A stretch of 64,000 bases of DNA from CAVSVP01 sp963731125 (GTDB lineage: Bacteria; Pseudomonadota; Gammaproteobacteria; Competibacterales; Competibacteraceae), in assembly GCA_963731125.1 (NCBI GenBank), contig CAVSVP010000010.1, positions 1-64,000 of the forward strand, read 5' to 3'. The first letter of the stretch is position 1; every line of letters starts with the position of its first letter. Below are positions 18,936 to 27,180 of the stretch, piece by piece. Made by a program: the position numbers and the translations under genes. The notes under the pieces were generated by a model, which had not been told where the DNA came from, searched no databases, and was given only the letters and a program-made list of their open reading frames with translations.

Positions 18936-20744
18936 CTCACGGTTCGCTCAAATTGAGCAGGGGTTCTGAGAAATGCGGCGTCAATTGCATATAGATCTCC
19001 AGCGGAAAGTCGAGCAGCTCCAGGATGCGTTGCTGTACCGGGGTGAGCGTGGTCAAATGGGCATGTACTTCAGTGCCCTCATCGAGCAGCACCAGGGTCA
19101 GCCCGGTAAAGACGCGCAACATCATCTCGGTGGTGGGGCGAGCCGTCGCCCGCTTGGGGTTGCCTGGATAGAGACCACTCAGGCGCGTCCCTTCCTGCTG
19201 CAGGCGCTGGCGCACGGTGAACTCAACCAAGGTCAGCAGCACCCGCAGCCCCAGGCTCAGCAGCCGGATCAGCCCCTTGACCCGCGCATCGGAGTCCAAA
19301 TACATCGGTGTCAGCGACAACACCCGACCCTTCAGGCGCCCAAAGCCCCGTTCGATGAGATAGGCCTGACGGTAGGCGAGCACGACCTCGGTCAACGACA
19401 ACTCGGTCTGGTCGGTGGCATAGACCCGCCAGCCCAGCCGGCGCACTGCCGAGGCGAGGGCAGCCTCGTCGAGGCATACCTGCACGGTGACTGTCTGGGT
19501 GCGCTCCACCCGAGCGGGCCGGTCACGGTAACGCCGCTTGGGCCGCTCATCGAGATGGGTTTGATAGTCCACCGCCAGCAGGCCCGCGACCCGGTGCTTG
19601 GCGATGAGCGCCTCGACGGTCTCGGCCAAGGTCGCCTCGTCGGTAAAGCGCTTCTTGCCCTGGCCGGTGACGTTAAGCTCGGCAATCGCCGCGGTGGCCT
19701 GCTCCAGACGTTGGTGCAGCGCCCGCTCTTGACGCTCGGCCAGTTTGAGCGAACGTACCACCAGCCGCCGCTCGATCCAGGTGAGCTCCTTACCGTCGTG
19801 CTCACCGGTGAGCTTCACCTCATAGCCAAAGCCCTCGGCCAGCTTCGGCCCCCGGTCACCCTCCGCGCTGGGCTGATACACCGGCTCCAGCGCCTGGTGG
19901 CCCGCCCAGACCGGCTCCAGCACCTGCTCGAGCTCCGACTCCGGCAGTTGCGTGCTCGGCAGCGGGCACAGATAATGATCCCCGCTGCCCACCACGTACG
20001 CCCGGGTAGCCAGCGCCGCCATCTTCGCATCACCGAGGTAGGTCATCCCGGCCTGCTGCAACGTGCGCTGCACTTTGCCAATCTCCGGCACGTACAGCGG
20101 GTCATCGGCCTGCTCGCCCGAGACCACCGTGGTGCTCAGGGGCAGCCCCAGGGGATCCAGCGTCGCAAGATTGATTTTCACCTGCGGCAGGTCCGGACGG
20201 TGGTCCTTGCTGTGGCCGAATTGAAACAGACCTTCCTCAGTCACCTCGACGTAGCCCTTGGCGGTGGTGCTGTCGACACGCACTCGCCGCGACCCCCCCA
20301 GGTCATAGACCCGCAGCAGTTGCTCACCCAGCGACTGCTCAACGGTTTCCCACGCCACGTCGTCGCTCAAATAATCCAGCACCGCCGCCAGGCGGTCATC
20401 GCTCCAATCCAGCGCCCGTACCGGCTGGCCCAGACACCCGGCCAATCCCTGCAGGCGCGCCTCGACCCAGGGTTGGACATGGTTCAGGCGGTGGTCGCCT
20501 TCCGACAGGATAAAGGCCAGCCACACGGCACTGACCGTGCCCAGGCTCAGCCCCTGCCAGTTGCCGTGGGTCGGAAAGTGCTCATCCAACAACGCCCCCA
20601 CGTGCATCCGCTCCAGCTGGGCCAGCAGCAAGGGGATATCGTCCATGCGTTCCGTCTTAAAAGTAAGTTTGTCAATCATATCAAAATCTTATCAAATAAA
20701 ACTCACTTTCTCAGAAGTGGCTCTGTAAATGAGCGAACCGTGAG
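18936..20744. mobile_element. IS1634-type insertion sequence
   Basis: Inverted ends CTCACGGTTCGCTCA at 18936 and the complement ending at 20744 bound one transposase gene. The 6 bases tcataa flank both ends (18930-18935 and 20745-20750), a normal duplication length for IS1634. It inserted in intergenic DNA between the PGPGW gene and the dksA-like gene. The CGGTTCGCTCA core of its ends recurs in the MITE at 23906-24035. Confidence 0.88.
18937..20679 (-). CDS. IS1634-type family transposase
   Basis: The 580-residue DDE transposase has DEHFPTHGNWQGLSLG near the start, the catalytic VRVDSTTAKGY (about residue 168), TYLGDAKMAAL (about 235) and a C-terminal YRQAYLIERGFGRLKGR, the Y-x2-R-x3-E-x6-K signature (about 440-455). 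The stop codon lies inside the left inverted repeat. The frame is intact. GC content and codon use look richer than in the AT-rich flanks, which fits a mobile gene. Confidence 0.9.
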   Translation of the reverse strand: MIDKLTFKTERMDDIPLLLAQLERMHVGALLDEHFPTHGNWQGLSLGTVSAVWLAFILSEGDHRLNHVQPWVEARLQGLAGCLGQPVRALDWSDDRLAAVLDYLSDDVAWETVEQSLGEQLLRVYDLGGSRRVRVDSTTAKGYVEVTEEGLFQFGHSKDHRPDLPQVKINLATLDPLGLPLSTTVVSGEQADDPLYVPEIGKVQRTLQQAGMTYLGDAKMAALATRAYVVGSGDHYLCPLPSTQLPESELEQVLEPVWAGHQALEPVYQPSAEGDRGPKLAEGFGYEVKLTGEHDGKELTWIERRLVVRSLKLAERQERALHQRLEQATAAIAELNVTGQGKKRFTDEATLAETVEALIAKHRVAGLLAVDYQTHLDERPKRRYRDRPARVERTQTVTVQVCLDEAALASAVRRLGWRVYATDQTELSLTEVVLAYRQAYLIERGFGRLKGRVLSLTPMYLDSDARVKGLIRLLSLGLRVLLTLVEFTVRQRLQQEGTRLSGLYPGNPKRATARPTTEMMLRVFTGLTLVLLDEGTEVHAHLTTLTPVQQRILELLDFPLEIYMQLTPHFSEPLLNLSEP

Positions 20745-20902
20745 TCATAATGTTACGTACGGCTCATGCTCCTTGTACCAGACTTTATTGGAAATCTTTG
20801 AGCCTTGAGTTTAAGTTGCCGAACATGAATGGTTTTGTTTGTGTTTTCAGGAAGTTTTACTAGCGACCTTAGCCGTACAGAGAATATTATGCAGATGATG
20901 TC

Positions 20903-20946
20903 GCGTGACTGTTGCGTGACTGTTGCGTGACTGTTGCATGTCTGGT
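20903..20946. repeat. 11-bp tandem repeat, three to four units
   Basis: The unit gcgtgactgtt occurs three times exactly (20903-20935), then once in decayed form (gcatgtctggt). It lies between the IS1634-type element and the dksA-like gene, about 100 bases past that gene's 3' end. No function is apparent. Confidence 0.7.
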
Positions 20947-21042
20947 GCGCTTACTGTTTCGGCATAAAAACCGATGCTATACATTATCCATCTTTATGCC
21001 TTGCCTGATTGTTCAGATAAATTTGCGGTTTCTCGAAGTGCT

Positions 21043-21444
21043 TTAAAGAGTGGCTCCTCGAGAAGACCAGTATTCTCTTTCATTTTTCTGCTGACATATG
21101 ATACATCGCACCGCAGTGGGTCTTGCTTCAAGCCGTTTAAAAGGAATGATGTTGCCACAATCAATACAAATGCCATAACTGCCCTGGTGTAACTTTATCA
21201 AGGCATTTTCCACGGCACGAATTTCCTCGATAAGGTGGTTAATACGGTGCAAATGTAAACCGGCCACCAAATCGACGACAGAGGCTTCTGCTTCATCATG
21301 GACCAATCCGGCCACCGCTTTGAAATGCTCATCGTCTGTTTCCAATAACACTTCACGGATTTCTACCGTCAGTTCCGAATGTTGATCATGCAAGCTTTGT
21401 TTTATTTTTTTAAGTTGGTTCTTGGATAACTCACTGTTCATCAC
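21043..21444 (-). CDS. DksA/TraR-family zinc-finger regulator
   Basis: The 133-residue protein is a coiled-coil of about 80 residues (MNSELSKNQLKKIKQ to HRINHLIEEIRAVENAL) followed by a four-cysteine zinc finger CIDCG ... CIICQ. Family members bind in the RNA polymerase secondary channel and, with ppGpp, alter transcription. The acidic tip residues typical of DksA cannot be placed with confidence, so it may be a paralogue rather than DksA itself. A good ribosome site (ggaggagg) precedes the ATG. An octamer repeat starts 66 bases upstream. Confidence 0.85.
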   Translation of the reverse strand: MMNSELSKNQLKKIKQSLHDQHSELTVEIREVLLETDDEHFKAVAGLVHDEAEASVVDLVAGLHLHRINHLIEEIRAVENALIKLHQGSYGICIDCGNIIPFKRLEARPTAVRCIICQQKNEREYWSSRGATL

Positions 21445-21509
21445 ATCCTCCTCCGGTTACCTTTTGATATGATTTTAAATTTGAACACTGATCAATTGGA
21501 TGCACTTGG

Positions 21510-21565
21510 TAAGTAAATAAGTAAATAAGTAAATAAGTAAATAAGTAAATAAGTAAATAAGTAAA
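21510..21565. repeat. Octamer tandem repeat (taagtaaa) x7
   Basis: Seven exact units of taagtaaa lie 66 bases upstream of the dksA-like start, in its promoter region. A run this uniform is prone to slipped-strand length change. The remaining bases up to 21903 are AT-rich and hold no gene that can be supported. Confidence 0.85.
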
Positions 21566-21903
21566 AATAAAGCCTTGTGAAAATTTTCTCGGAAATAAGC
21601 GACCGGTTATAATGTAAAAATTGAGAAGTTTGAATAAACCCTCAGAATGAGCAGGAACAAGCCCATCTATAAAAAATTATATATAACCTAACCACTTTTA
21701 AAATCAGTAGTTTCCCTTATTGTTTTCCGGAAAACCCCAATTATCAAACTCCTGTCGGAAATAAAGTAAAGGTTTCCCGTCGATCACTTATCTCAGTTTC
21801 AAATTACTTTAGGAAAATGAATAATGGAAAATTTCTGGTTGAACGTTTTGCCAGACAAAAACAGAGGGCTTGCTTGCCATGTGCATGAGGTTGTGTCGCG
21901 CCA

Positions 21904-22784
21904 ATGAGGACCGAATTAATGAACGGCAGAAATGCAATACAGCAGAATGAGGTGGTTATTCCAACTGCCGGGCTTTCTCTGGTCGGTAATCTAATGATTC
22001 CAGAGGCGGCCGAGGGCATTGTGTTATTTGCCCACGGCAGTAGCAGCAGCCGTTTTAGCCCGCGTAATCGCTTTGTGGCCGGGCTGCTGAATGAAGTAGG
22101 CTTTGCCACGCTTTTGTTTGATTTACTTACCACCGATGAGCATCAGCTTGACCAGCAGACTCGACAACTGCGTTTTGACATTAACATGCTGACCCGGCGG
22201 TTGAGTGGTACGGTAGAGTGGATCAGCCGGACAAATACGACTAGCGGTTTACGAATCGGCTTATTTTGGTGCCAGTACCGGTGCAGCGGCCGCTTTAGTG
22301 ACAGCAGCAGAAAAGCCTGATATGGTTTCTGCAGTGGTATCGCGTGGTGGTCGACCTGATCTGGCCGGTACTTCTCTATCAGAGGTTAAGGCTAGGGTGT
22401 CTAAATCGGCCAATTTGCCTTGACCACTTTTTGGACCTCACTGATTGGTCCTAAACCCAGGGCGAATCGGTATCATGAGCGATATTCTCTGGGTCCAAAA
22501 ACCGGGCAACGAATTTGGCCCAAAAATAGCGTTTTTAGACACCCTAGGTTAAGGCTCCCACCTTGCTTGTTGTTGGTGCTAACGATCCGCAGGTGCTTGA
22601 GTTGAACCTGACGGCTAGTCAATCTCTGGGGGGCGAGTATCGTCTGGAAATTATTCCCGGCGCTTCCCATTTATTTGAAGAACCCGGCGCTCTCGAGGAA
22701 GCGACCAGTTTCGCCCGGGAGAGTGGTTTAAACAATATCTTTCCGCAGAGCTGCAAACTTAGTTGGAACGAGTGGGGTCAGTAG
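21904..22784 (+). pseudogene. Alpha/beta hydrolase, frameshifted and MITE-interrupted
   Basis: The frame starts well (LSLVGNLMIPEAAEGIVLFAHG, a dienelactone-hydrolase-like opening). It shifts at about 22261, where one extra t turns IGYFGASTGAA, the expected nucleophile elbow, into another frame. Reading on in the correct frame gives VVSRGGRPDLAGTSLSEVKA. A 154-bp MITE follows, then VKAPTLLVVGANDPQV to the stop. The gene is thus broken twice. Similar hydrolases often neighbour phosphoribosyltransferases like the one at 24065. Confidence 0.85.
22393..22546. repeat. 154-bp MITE, copy 2
   Basis: Ends tagggtgtctaaa / tttagacacccta are flanked by the perfect 9-mer ggttaaggc on both sides (22384-22392 and 22547-22555). 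It is nearly identical to copy 1. It interrupts the hydrolase gene between the codons for EVKA and PTLL; removing it and one duplication copy restores the sequence. Confidence 0.92.
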
Positions 22785-22858
22785 TAATTCTGGCCCGGCC
22801 AGTGAGAACGAATGATGATTGAGAGGATAATACACTACCTGGCTGGCACTGGCTGCGA

Positions 22859-23413
22859 TTATGAAGATTCGCTGCCGCGAATGTGGTCATAAAGGGCACG
22901 GTATTCCTGTTCCAGAATCTCTTCAAGCACGGGCAGCTTCTCGTCAGGGAGTTCCTTGGCAATGGTTTTCCAGTCTTTATTACTGAGCAAACGATTCGCC
23001 ATTGGCAAGGCAGTCGTATCTTCTTTGTTTTGATGGCGCCGATTAAACTCAATATAGTCTCGAACCAGCGCCGTCAGAGAATTTCGTGGCTGCATACTGT
23101 CTACCAGAAAGACCTTGTCGATAACCTTGGAGAGAACTGCGCTTTTTTCTCTCTCCTCTTCATGTTCGTGGAACAGTTCTTCCACAAGCGGGCGGGCAGT
23201 TTCATCGTACTCCACAATTCGTGTGAACACCAACTCCTCCGCGGGATGGTGGAAAATGATCACGTAATTGCGGATGTAATCCATGATTTCAACCATGAGA
23301 TCGACATCCGGTGTGTCGCCTGCCTCAATGATTTCAACTTGCTTTTCCAAAGCTGTTAAAACCTTAGCGATATGCTGGTGATCCTGGGTGAGGTGTTCAA
23401 CAATATCGGTCAT
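22859..23413 (-). CDS. Hemerythrin-like domain protein
   Basis: The 184-residue cytoplasmic protein begins MTDIVEHLTQDHQHI, with the first metal-binding histidine. HHPAEELVF (about residue 55) and HEHEEERE (about 80) follow, the usual H...HxxxE...HxxxE-like diiron ligands of the hemerythrin fold. Proteins of this type bind O2 or sense iron or redox state. The C-terminal 80 residues are an extra helical segment. The gene stands alone between a hydrolase pseudogene and MITE-rich DNA. Confidence 0.85.
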   Translation of the reverse strand: MTDIVEHLTQDHQHIAKVLTALEKQVEIIEAGDTPDVDLMVEIMDYIRNYVIIFHHPAEELVFTRIVEYDETARPLVEELFHEHEEEREKSAVLSKVIDKVFLVDSMQPRNSLTALVRDYIEFNRRHQNKEDTTALPMANRLLSNKDWKTIAKELPDEKLPVLEEILEQEYRALYDHIRGSESS

Positions 23414-23627
23414 AGAAAATCCTCACGCTAGGTTACTGACAAAATAACTAAAGTTCATTGAGTAGTAGCGCGCTCGCGCAACCTTCTATCTTTATATAGA
23501 TTATAACAGGGAGTTAAGGCTTATCAGCTTGATTCTGAAAAAATGCTGTTTACCCACTAGAATTGGAATTGCACTGCCGAGTTTTTGTTCCTTACTCTGA
23601 AAGCCGCGGTGATTTCCTCCTGACTAA

Positions 23628-23727
23628 GAGGCTGTACGGAAATCCTATAAATCAAAAGCTTATTGTAGCTCAAGAGAATTTAACTTATTGATTTAAATAT
23701 CATAGGTTAAACTTTCCGGACAGCCTC
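23628..23727. repeat. 100-bp MITE with TAA duplication
   Basis: Ends are gaggctgtacggaaa and tttccggacagcctc, imperfect inverted repeats of about 15 bp. The flanks are taa on both sides (23625-23627, 23728-23730), a TNA-type duplication as made by some IS5-family elements. There is no coding capacity and only one copy in the window. Confidence 0.7.
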
Positions 23728-23905
23728 TAAGGCATCTTGTTTAGGGAAAACCACCAACACTGTCTGGAAAACCACACTGTATTTTTTCCAGCCTATCGTC
23801 TGATAATACATGGATGAATTTTCTATCTTGCAATGCCTTAATAAGCGCTGCTATCTGACGAATTCAGGTACAAATTAGAAATTTTTATATTTTTAGAAAG
23901 TATAT

Positions 23906-24035
23906 CCCTCGGTTCGCTCATTTTTTTAAAAGATTTTATAATTCAATAAGTTATATCGGAAATAAATGCTTTATTCCCGAAAATTGTTAAAATTCATTTT
24001 AAAATTCAATACATTATAAAAATGAGCGAACCGAG
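23906..24035. repeat. 130-bp MITE with IS1634-like ends
   Basis: The ends ctcggttcgctcattttt and aaaaatgagcgaaccgag are inverted and share CGGTTCGCTCA with the IS1634-type element at 18936-20744. The sequence agtatat flanks the element on both sides (about 23899-23905 and 24036-24042). The inside is AT-rich without a gene. It ends 29 bases before the start of the phosphoribosyltransferase gene. Confidence 0.75.
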
Positions 24036-24064
24036 AGTATATAATGCAACCTGGGGATTATGCT

Positions 24065-24724
24065 ATGGCGGAAGTTTTTAAAGATCGAGTGACGGCAGGC
24101 CGCAAGCTGGCGGACGCGCTGAGCCATTATGCCGGGCGTGGGGATGTAATAGTGCTTGGTCTGCCACGTGGGGGTGTGCCAGTCGCCTTACAAGTAGCCG
24201 AGACCCTGGGAGTCAGTTTGGATCTAATGTTGGTACGGAAACTAGGTTTACCGGGCCACAAAGAACTCGCCATGGGCGCAATTGCTACCGGTGGTTCTAG
24301 CGTTCTTAATGAAGATGTGGTGCGCTACTACAATATATCTGCTGAAGTCATTGAGGCTGCCACCGCGGAAGAACGCCAGGAGTTACAGCGTCGTGAGCGG
24401 CTTTACCGGGGCGAACAGCCCGTGCCTGAACTACGTGACCGCTGTGTCATTCTAGTCGATGATGGTCTAGCCACTGGCGCCACTATGCGGGCTGCGGTGT
24501 TGGCATTACGTCGGCAGGTTCCGGCTCGGATTGTTGTCGCAGTGCCCGTAGCGCCACCTGATACCGTGGCTTTGCTCCACGAAATAGTAGATGAGATCGT
24601 TTGCTTGGCAACACCAGAACCGTTTTGGGGGGTCGGACGGTGGTATCAAGACTTTACCCAGACCACGGACGCAGAAGTTCGCGAGTTGTTGGCAAAGGCC
24701 TGGCGCTTGTCGGAACCGATTTGA
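24065..24724 (+). CDS. Phosphoribosyltransferase-domain protein
   Basis: The 219-residue protein is a type I phosphoribosyltransferase. The PRPP-binding loop is VILVDDGLATGATM (about 133-146), and the hood carries GLPRGGVPVALQVAE and KLGLPGHKELAMGAIA. This subfamily is common beside dienelactone-hydrolase-like proteins in stress clusters, but its substrate base is unknown. The start at 24065 is chosen because MAEVFKDR opens the conserved region; an upstream in-frame ATG (24044) is possible. A MITE ends just upstream and may have altered its promoter. Confidence 0.85.
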   Translation: MAEVFKDRVTAGRKLADALSHYAGRGDVIVLGLPRGGVPVALQVAETLGVSLDLMLVRKLGLPGHKELAMGAIATGGSSVLNEDVVRYYNISAEVIEAATAEERQELQRRERLYRGEQPVPELRDRCVILVDDGLATGATMRAAVLALRRQVPARIVVAVPVAPPDTVALLHEIVDEIVCLATPEPFWGVGRWYQDFTQTTDAEVRELLAKAWRLSEPI

Positions 24725-24792
24725 TCACTGGAAGCTAAAGGTAACTTTCAGCAAGAGACGCAGCCGCAATCTCGCCCCGCTACGATCCCGTG

Positions 24793-25923
24793 TTAGTTAT
24801 AACGTTCGACCTTTACCGAATAATTTTGGTGAGTAAAACGTTTTTCCATATTGTCGACCATTGCTGGATGGCCGCAGGCGTAAAAGGCGGTAGAGTCAGG
24901 TGTTAGCGCCAACTGCTTCTGGTAATTAGCAACAATGGCATCGACACGTCCGCGCTCCCCAGTCCAGGAGGCATTGCGGAGCTCGTCGGGGCGGCTGATG
25001 GTAGGAATATAGGTCAATACCTCGGGATGCGCGTCTGCCAACTGAGTGAGCTCATCCCGATAACCAAATTCGTTCTGATAGCTGGCGCCATGCAGTAGAT
25101 AAAACCGCTGGCCGTAACGACGCTCGTGAAGATAGGCCCGTAGTATGCTGATAAAGGGATTGACACCGGTGACCGTAGCAAGCATAAGCTGCTTTGAAAA
25201 GCGACTATCCACAGTCAATTTCCCCTGTGCATCCTTATCCAAAGTCAGCAAATCCCCCACCGTTAGTTTGCGTAGCTGGGTTGACATGGCTCCAGCGGGA
25301 ACCAATTCCACAAAGAATTCGAGAAACGGTTCATGAGGGGCAGAAACAATGGAATAACGGCGTTGCATACTGCCGATTCCCAACTTGATGTGTTGACCAG
25401 GGATAAATTGAAAATCAGGCGGGCGCGCCACCTTGAATATTACGAGATTATCCGACACTTTTCGCCAAGCGATAATGGGAACCTGACGCTGGCCGGGTTC
25501 CACCTTTCCTGCAATTTCCTGTGTCGGAGTTTTCGGCGTTGAGATAACGGTGGTTTGCGTTGGTGTTACGCTAGGGCTGTGTGAAACTGCACTGGGCGCT
25601 TGCGTTTGGCCTTCGTTGGCCGGCCCGTACGCTTTTGGGTAATCATCCTGTTCGCTAATCAATCCCTGCTTTTGTAATCCGCTTAAGCAGTGATGGATTT
25701 CCTCAAGATCGGTCTGTGCAATTTGGCGAAATAGCGAGCGAAGGTGCTTCTCGGAACACGTGGCGAGCCGCTGCTGGTAATGGTTGAGAAGTGCCAGCCT
25801 GCGTTGCAAGACTGCCAGTGTCTTCCTATTATCCGCACCGCAGCGCGCTGGCAAGGTCCTTTGCCATTGTTCGCCGGGGCGCTTGTGGCCCAATCGTTTA
25901 GCCGACATTTTCCCGACTTTCAT
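24793..25923 (-). CDS. Flavin reductase (FNR-like) with N-terminal helical domain
   Basis: The 376-residue protein is the last gene of the encapsulin operon. Residues 35-90 are helical (YQQRLATCSEKHLR, DLEEIHHC) and resemble the core of the encapsulated ferritin upstream. A Pro/Thr-rich linker (100-145) leads to a ferredoxin-NADP reductase module: FAD motif RRYSIVSAP (188-196), GVNPFISIL (253-261, in place of the usual GTGIAPF), and YACGHPAMV near the end. It lacks an encapsulin-docking tail, so it probably acts outside the shell. ATG 25923 has AGGA upstream; GTG 25947 does not. Iron reduction is a likely but unproven role. Confidence 0.82.
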   Translation of the reverse strand: MKVGKMSAKRLGHKRPGEQWQRTLPARCGADNRKTLAVLQRRLALLNHYQQRLATCSEKHLRSLFRQIAQTDLEEIHHCLSGLQKQGLISEQDDYPKAYGPANEGQTQAPSAVSHSPSVTPTQTTVISTPKTPTQEIAGKVEPGQRQVPIIAWRKVSDNLVIFKVARPPDFQFIPGQHIKLGIGSMQRRYSIVSAPHEPFLEFFVELVPAGAMSTQLRKLTVGDLLTLDKDAQGKLTVDSRFSKQLMLATVTGVNPFISILRAYLHERRYGQRFYLLHGASYQNEFGYRDELTQLADAHPEVLTYIPTISRPDELRNASWTGERGRVDAIVANYQKQLALTPDSTAFYACGHPAMVDNMEKRFTHQNYSVKVERYN

Positions 25924-25983
25924 ACGCCATGTTTTTCCTGCCTTCACGACATTGAAGTCATGTCAGGTATTCCCAAAGAATCT

Positions 25984-26793
25984 TCAGCTGGCTTTGGTCA
26001 GCACGCAGATAGCATCGGGATCGTCGATCCTGAGCACTAAGCTTTCGCTGACAAACATTTGATGATGAATGCCGTCGTTATTTGAATAGCCCGTCATCAG
26101 GTCCTGCCCGATGATAATACGGCCCGCATGGGGAGGGTCTAGCAACACGGCTCCTTCGATAGGTGCTTTGTAAACCCCTGATTCACAAAGACGCCTTAGA
26201 TGCTCAAGCTGTAGCATATCGGTGCCCTCATAGCGTCGAAACAAATTGTTGTAAAGGCTGGGCGATAATGCCAATGCATAAGGGCCGTGAAAACCTTTTT
26301 CGTCTAATTTGTTGACGGCCGCCAAAACATCATTGAGGGCTTGTTCCACTTTAGTCCAGTCGCCGCACTGACTCTCGTTATGACCTTTGGCCGTCAGCAG
26401 TCCCTCCAAATCGAAGTCGGGCTGGCCGTAATAAATAAATTCCTCCTCACGGCGCGCTACTGCTTCAGCCGCATCCTCTGCGGCGGTAAGATCCAATGGT
26501 TGACCCATTTCCAGATGCCCCTGGATGCGCCGCACGCTGATGCCAAAGCTTTTGCGGAGCATCGGCACCGAGATGGCGCGGCTTACTATGGCGCCGGCCT
26601 CATCGGGTCCGGGTTGCCGGCAGTAGTTATCGGCACCGAGTTCAATAGAGGTCAGGCCGACGCCATAAGGCCCAGTAACTTCCAAAAAGCGACGTCCGGT
26701 AAGAATTTCTTTGGCTGTGCTAACGGCGGCGCTGTCGATTTCATCCCAGATGGTGCTGGGAAATGAGGCGCTGTCTCGGTTTAGGTAGCTCAT
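25984..26793 (-). CDS. Encapsulin shell protein, family 1
   Basis: The 269-residue HK97-fold protein self-assembles into a nanocompartment shell. It begins with the docking helix SFPSTIWDEIDSAAVSTAKEIL. Next come GRRFLEVTGPYGVG, the E-loop region (SVPMLRKSFGISVRRIQGHL), and the A-domain ending with QMFVSESLVLRIDDPDAICVL. The length is typical of family 1 (T = 1). It starts three bases after the stop of the ferritin-like cargo gene and is followed by the reductase, so the three genes are probably one transcript. Confidence 0.95.
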   Translation of the reverse strand: MSYLNRDSASFPSTIWDEIDSAAVSTAKEILTGRRFLEVTGPYGVGLTSIELGADNYCRQPGPDEAGAIVSRAISVPMLRKSFGISVRRIQGHLEMGQPLDLTAAEDAAEAVARREEEFIYYGQPDFDLEGLLTAKGHNESQCGDWTKVEQALNDVLAAVNKLDEKGFHGPYALALSPSLYNNLFRRYEGTDMLQLEHLRRLCESGVYKAPIEGAVLLDPPHAGRIIIGQDLMTGYSNNDGIHHQMFVSESLVLRIDDPDAICVLTKAS

Positions 26794-26796
26794 GGC

Positions 26797-27180
26797 TTAT
26801 TTTTCCCTCATATTGCCGATGGTGAATTGGTTCAATTTGTTGGCCTTGGGCTTCGGAGAATCCTCACCCCCTTCTTCTTCTTCCTCTTCCACCTCGGTAA
26901 TGGGAGCCTTGGTAAATAAATAGGTTTTCATTTGGTTGGCAAAATCAGGGTTTCGGCGTCGCACCCATTCCAACACCATGCAGGCGTGCTCTATTTCTTC
27001 TCGCATATTGTGGAGCAGGATTTGTTTGAGTTCTTCATCGCTGCAAGCATCGGCTCGTTGCCGATACCAATCCACTGCTTCCAATTCTTCCTGAATCGAA
27101 GTGAGCGCTTGATGCATCAGTCGGGTTTCGGTGCTTAACGCTTCCAGAGGTTCGTGGTAGCTTTCGCTACTCGTTGCCAT
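26797..27180 (-). CDS. Encapsulated ferritin-like cargo protein (EncFtn)
   Basis: The 127-residue protein has the two-helix EncFtn core with ferroxidase ligands at E32, E62 and H65, and with E31, E34, W38 and Y39 around the iron path, at the same numbers as I recall for the Rhodospirillum rubrum protein. An acidic hinge (VEEEEEEGGED) and a lysine-rich linker lead to the tail LNQFTIGNMREK, an encapsulin-targeting peptide. It oxidises Fe(II) inside the shell. ATG 27180 has AAAGGAG upstream; the frame opens earlier, at 27252, without support. Confidence 0.95.
   Translation of the reverse strand: MATSSESYHEPLEALSTETRLMHQALTSIQEELEAVDWYRQRADACSDEELKQILLHNMREEIEHACMVLEWVRRRNPDFANQMKTYLFTKAPITEVEEEEEEGGEDSPKPKANKLNQFTIGNMREK

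Larger units (their letters stand above)
23414..24064. other. Intergenic DNA rich in MITE insertions
   Basis: These 650 AT-rich bases contain two short inverted-repeat elements (23628-23727 and 23906-24035). Outside them no coding frame is supported. The promoter of the hemerythrin gene must lie at the left edge. Confidence 0.6.

Noticed and set aside
18973..20808. A 611-residue open frame on the plus strand
   Set aside because: It is antisense to the IS1634-type transposase and has the Gln/His/Arg/Pro-rich composition of a GC-rich shadow frame, without domains.
20903..20946. Tandem repeats considered as a CRISPR remnant
   Set aside because: The unit is only 11 bases with no spacers, and no cas gene is present in the window.
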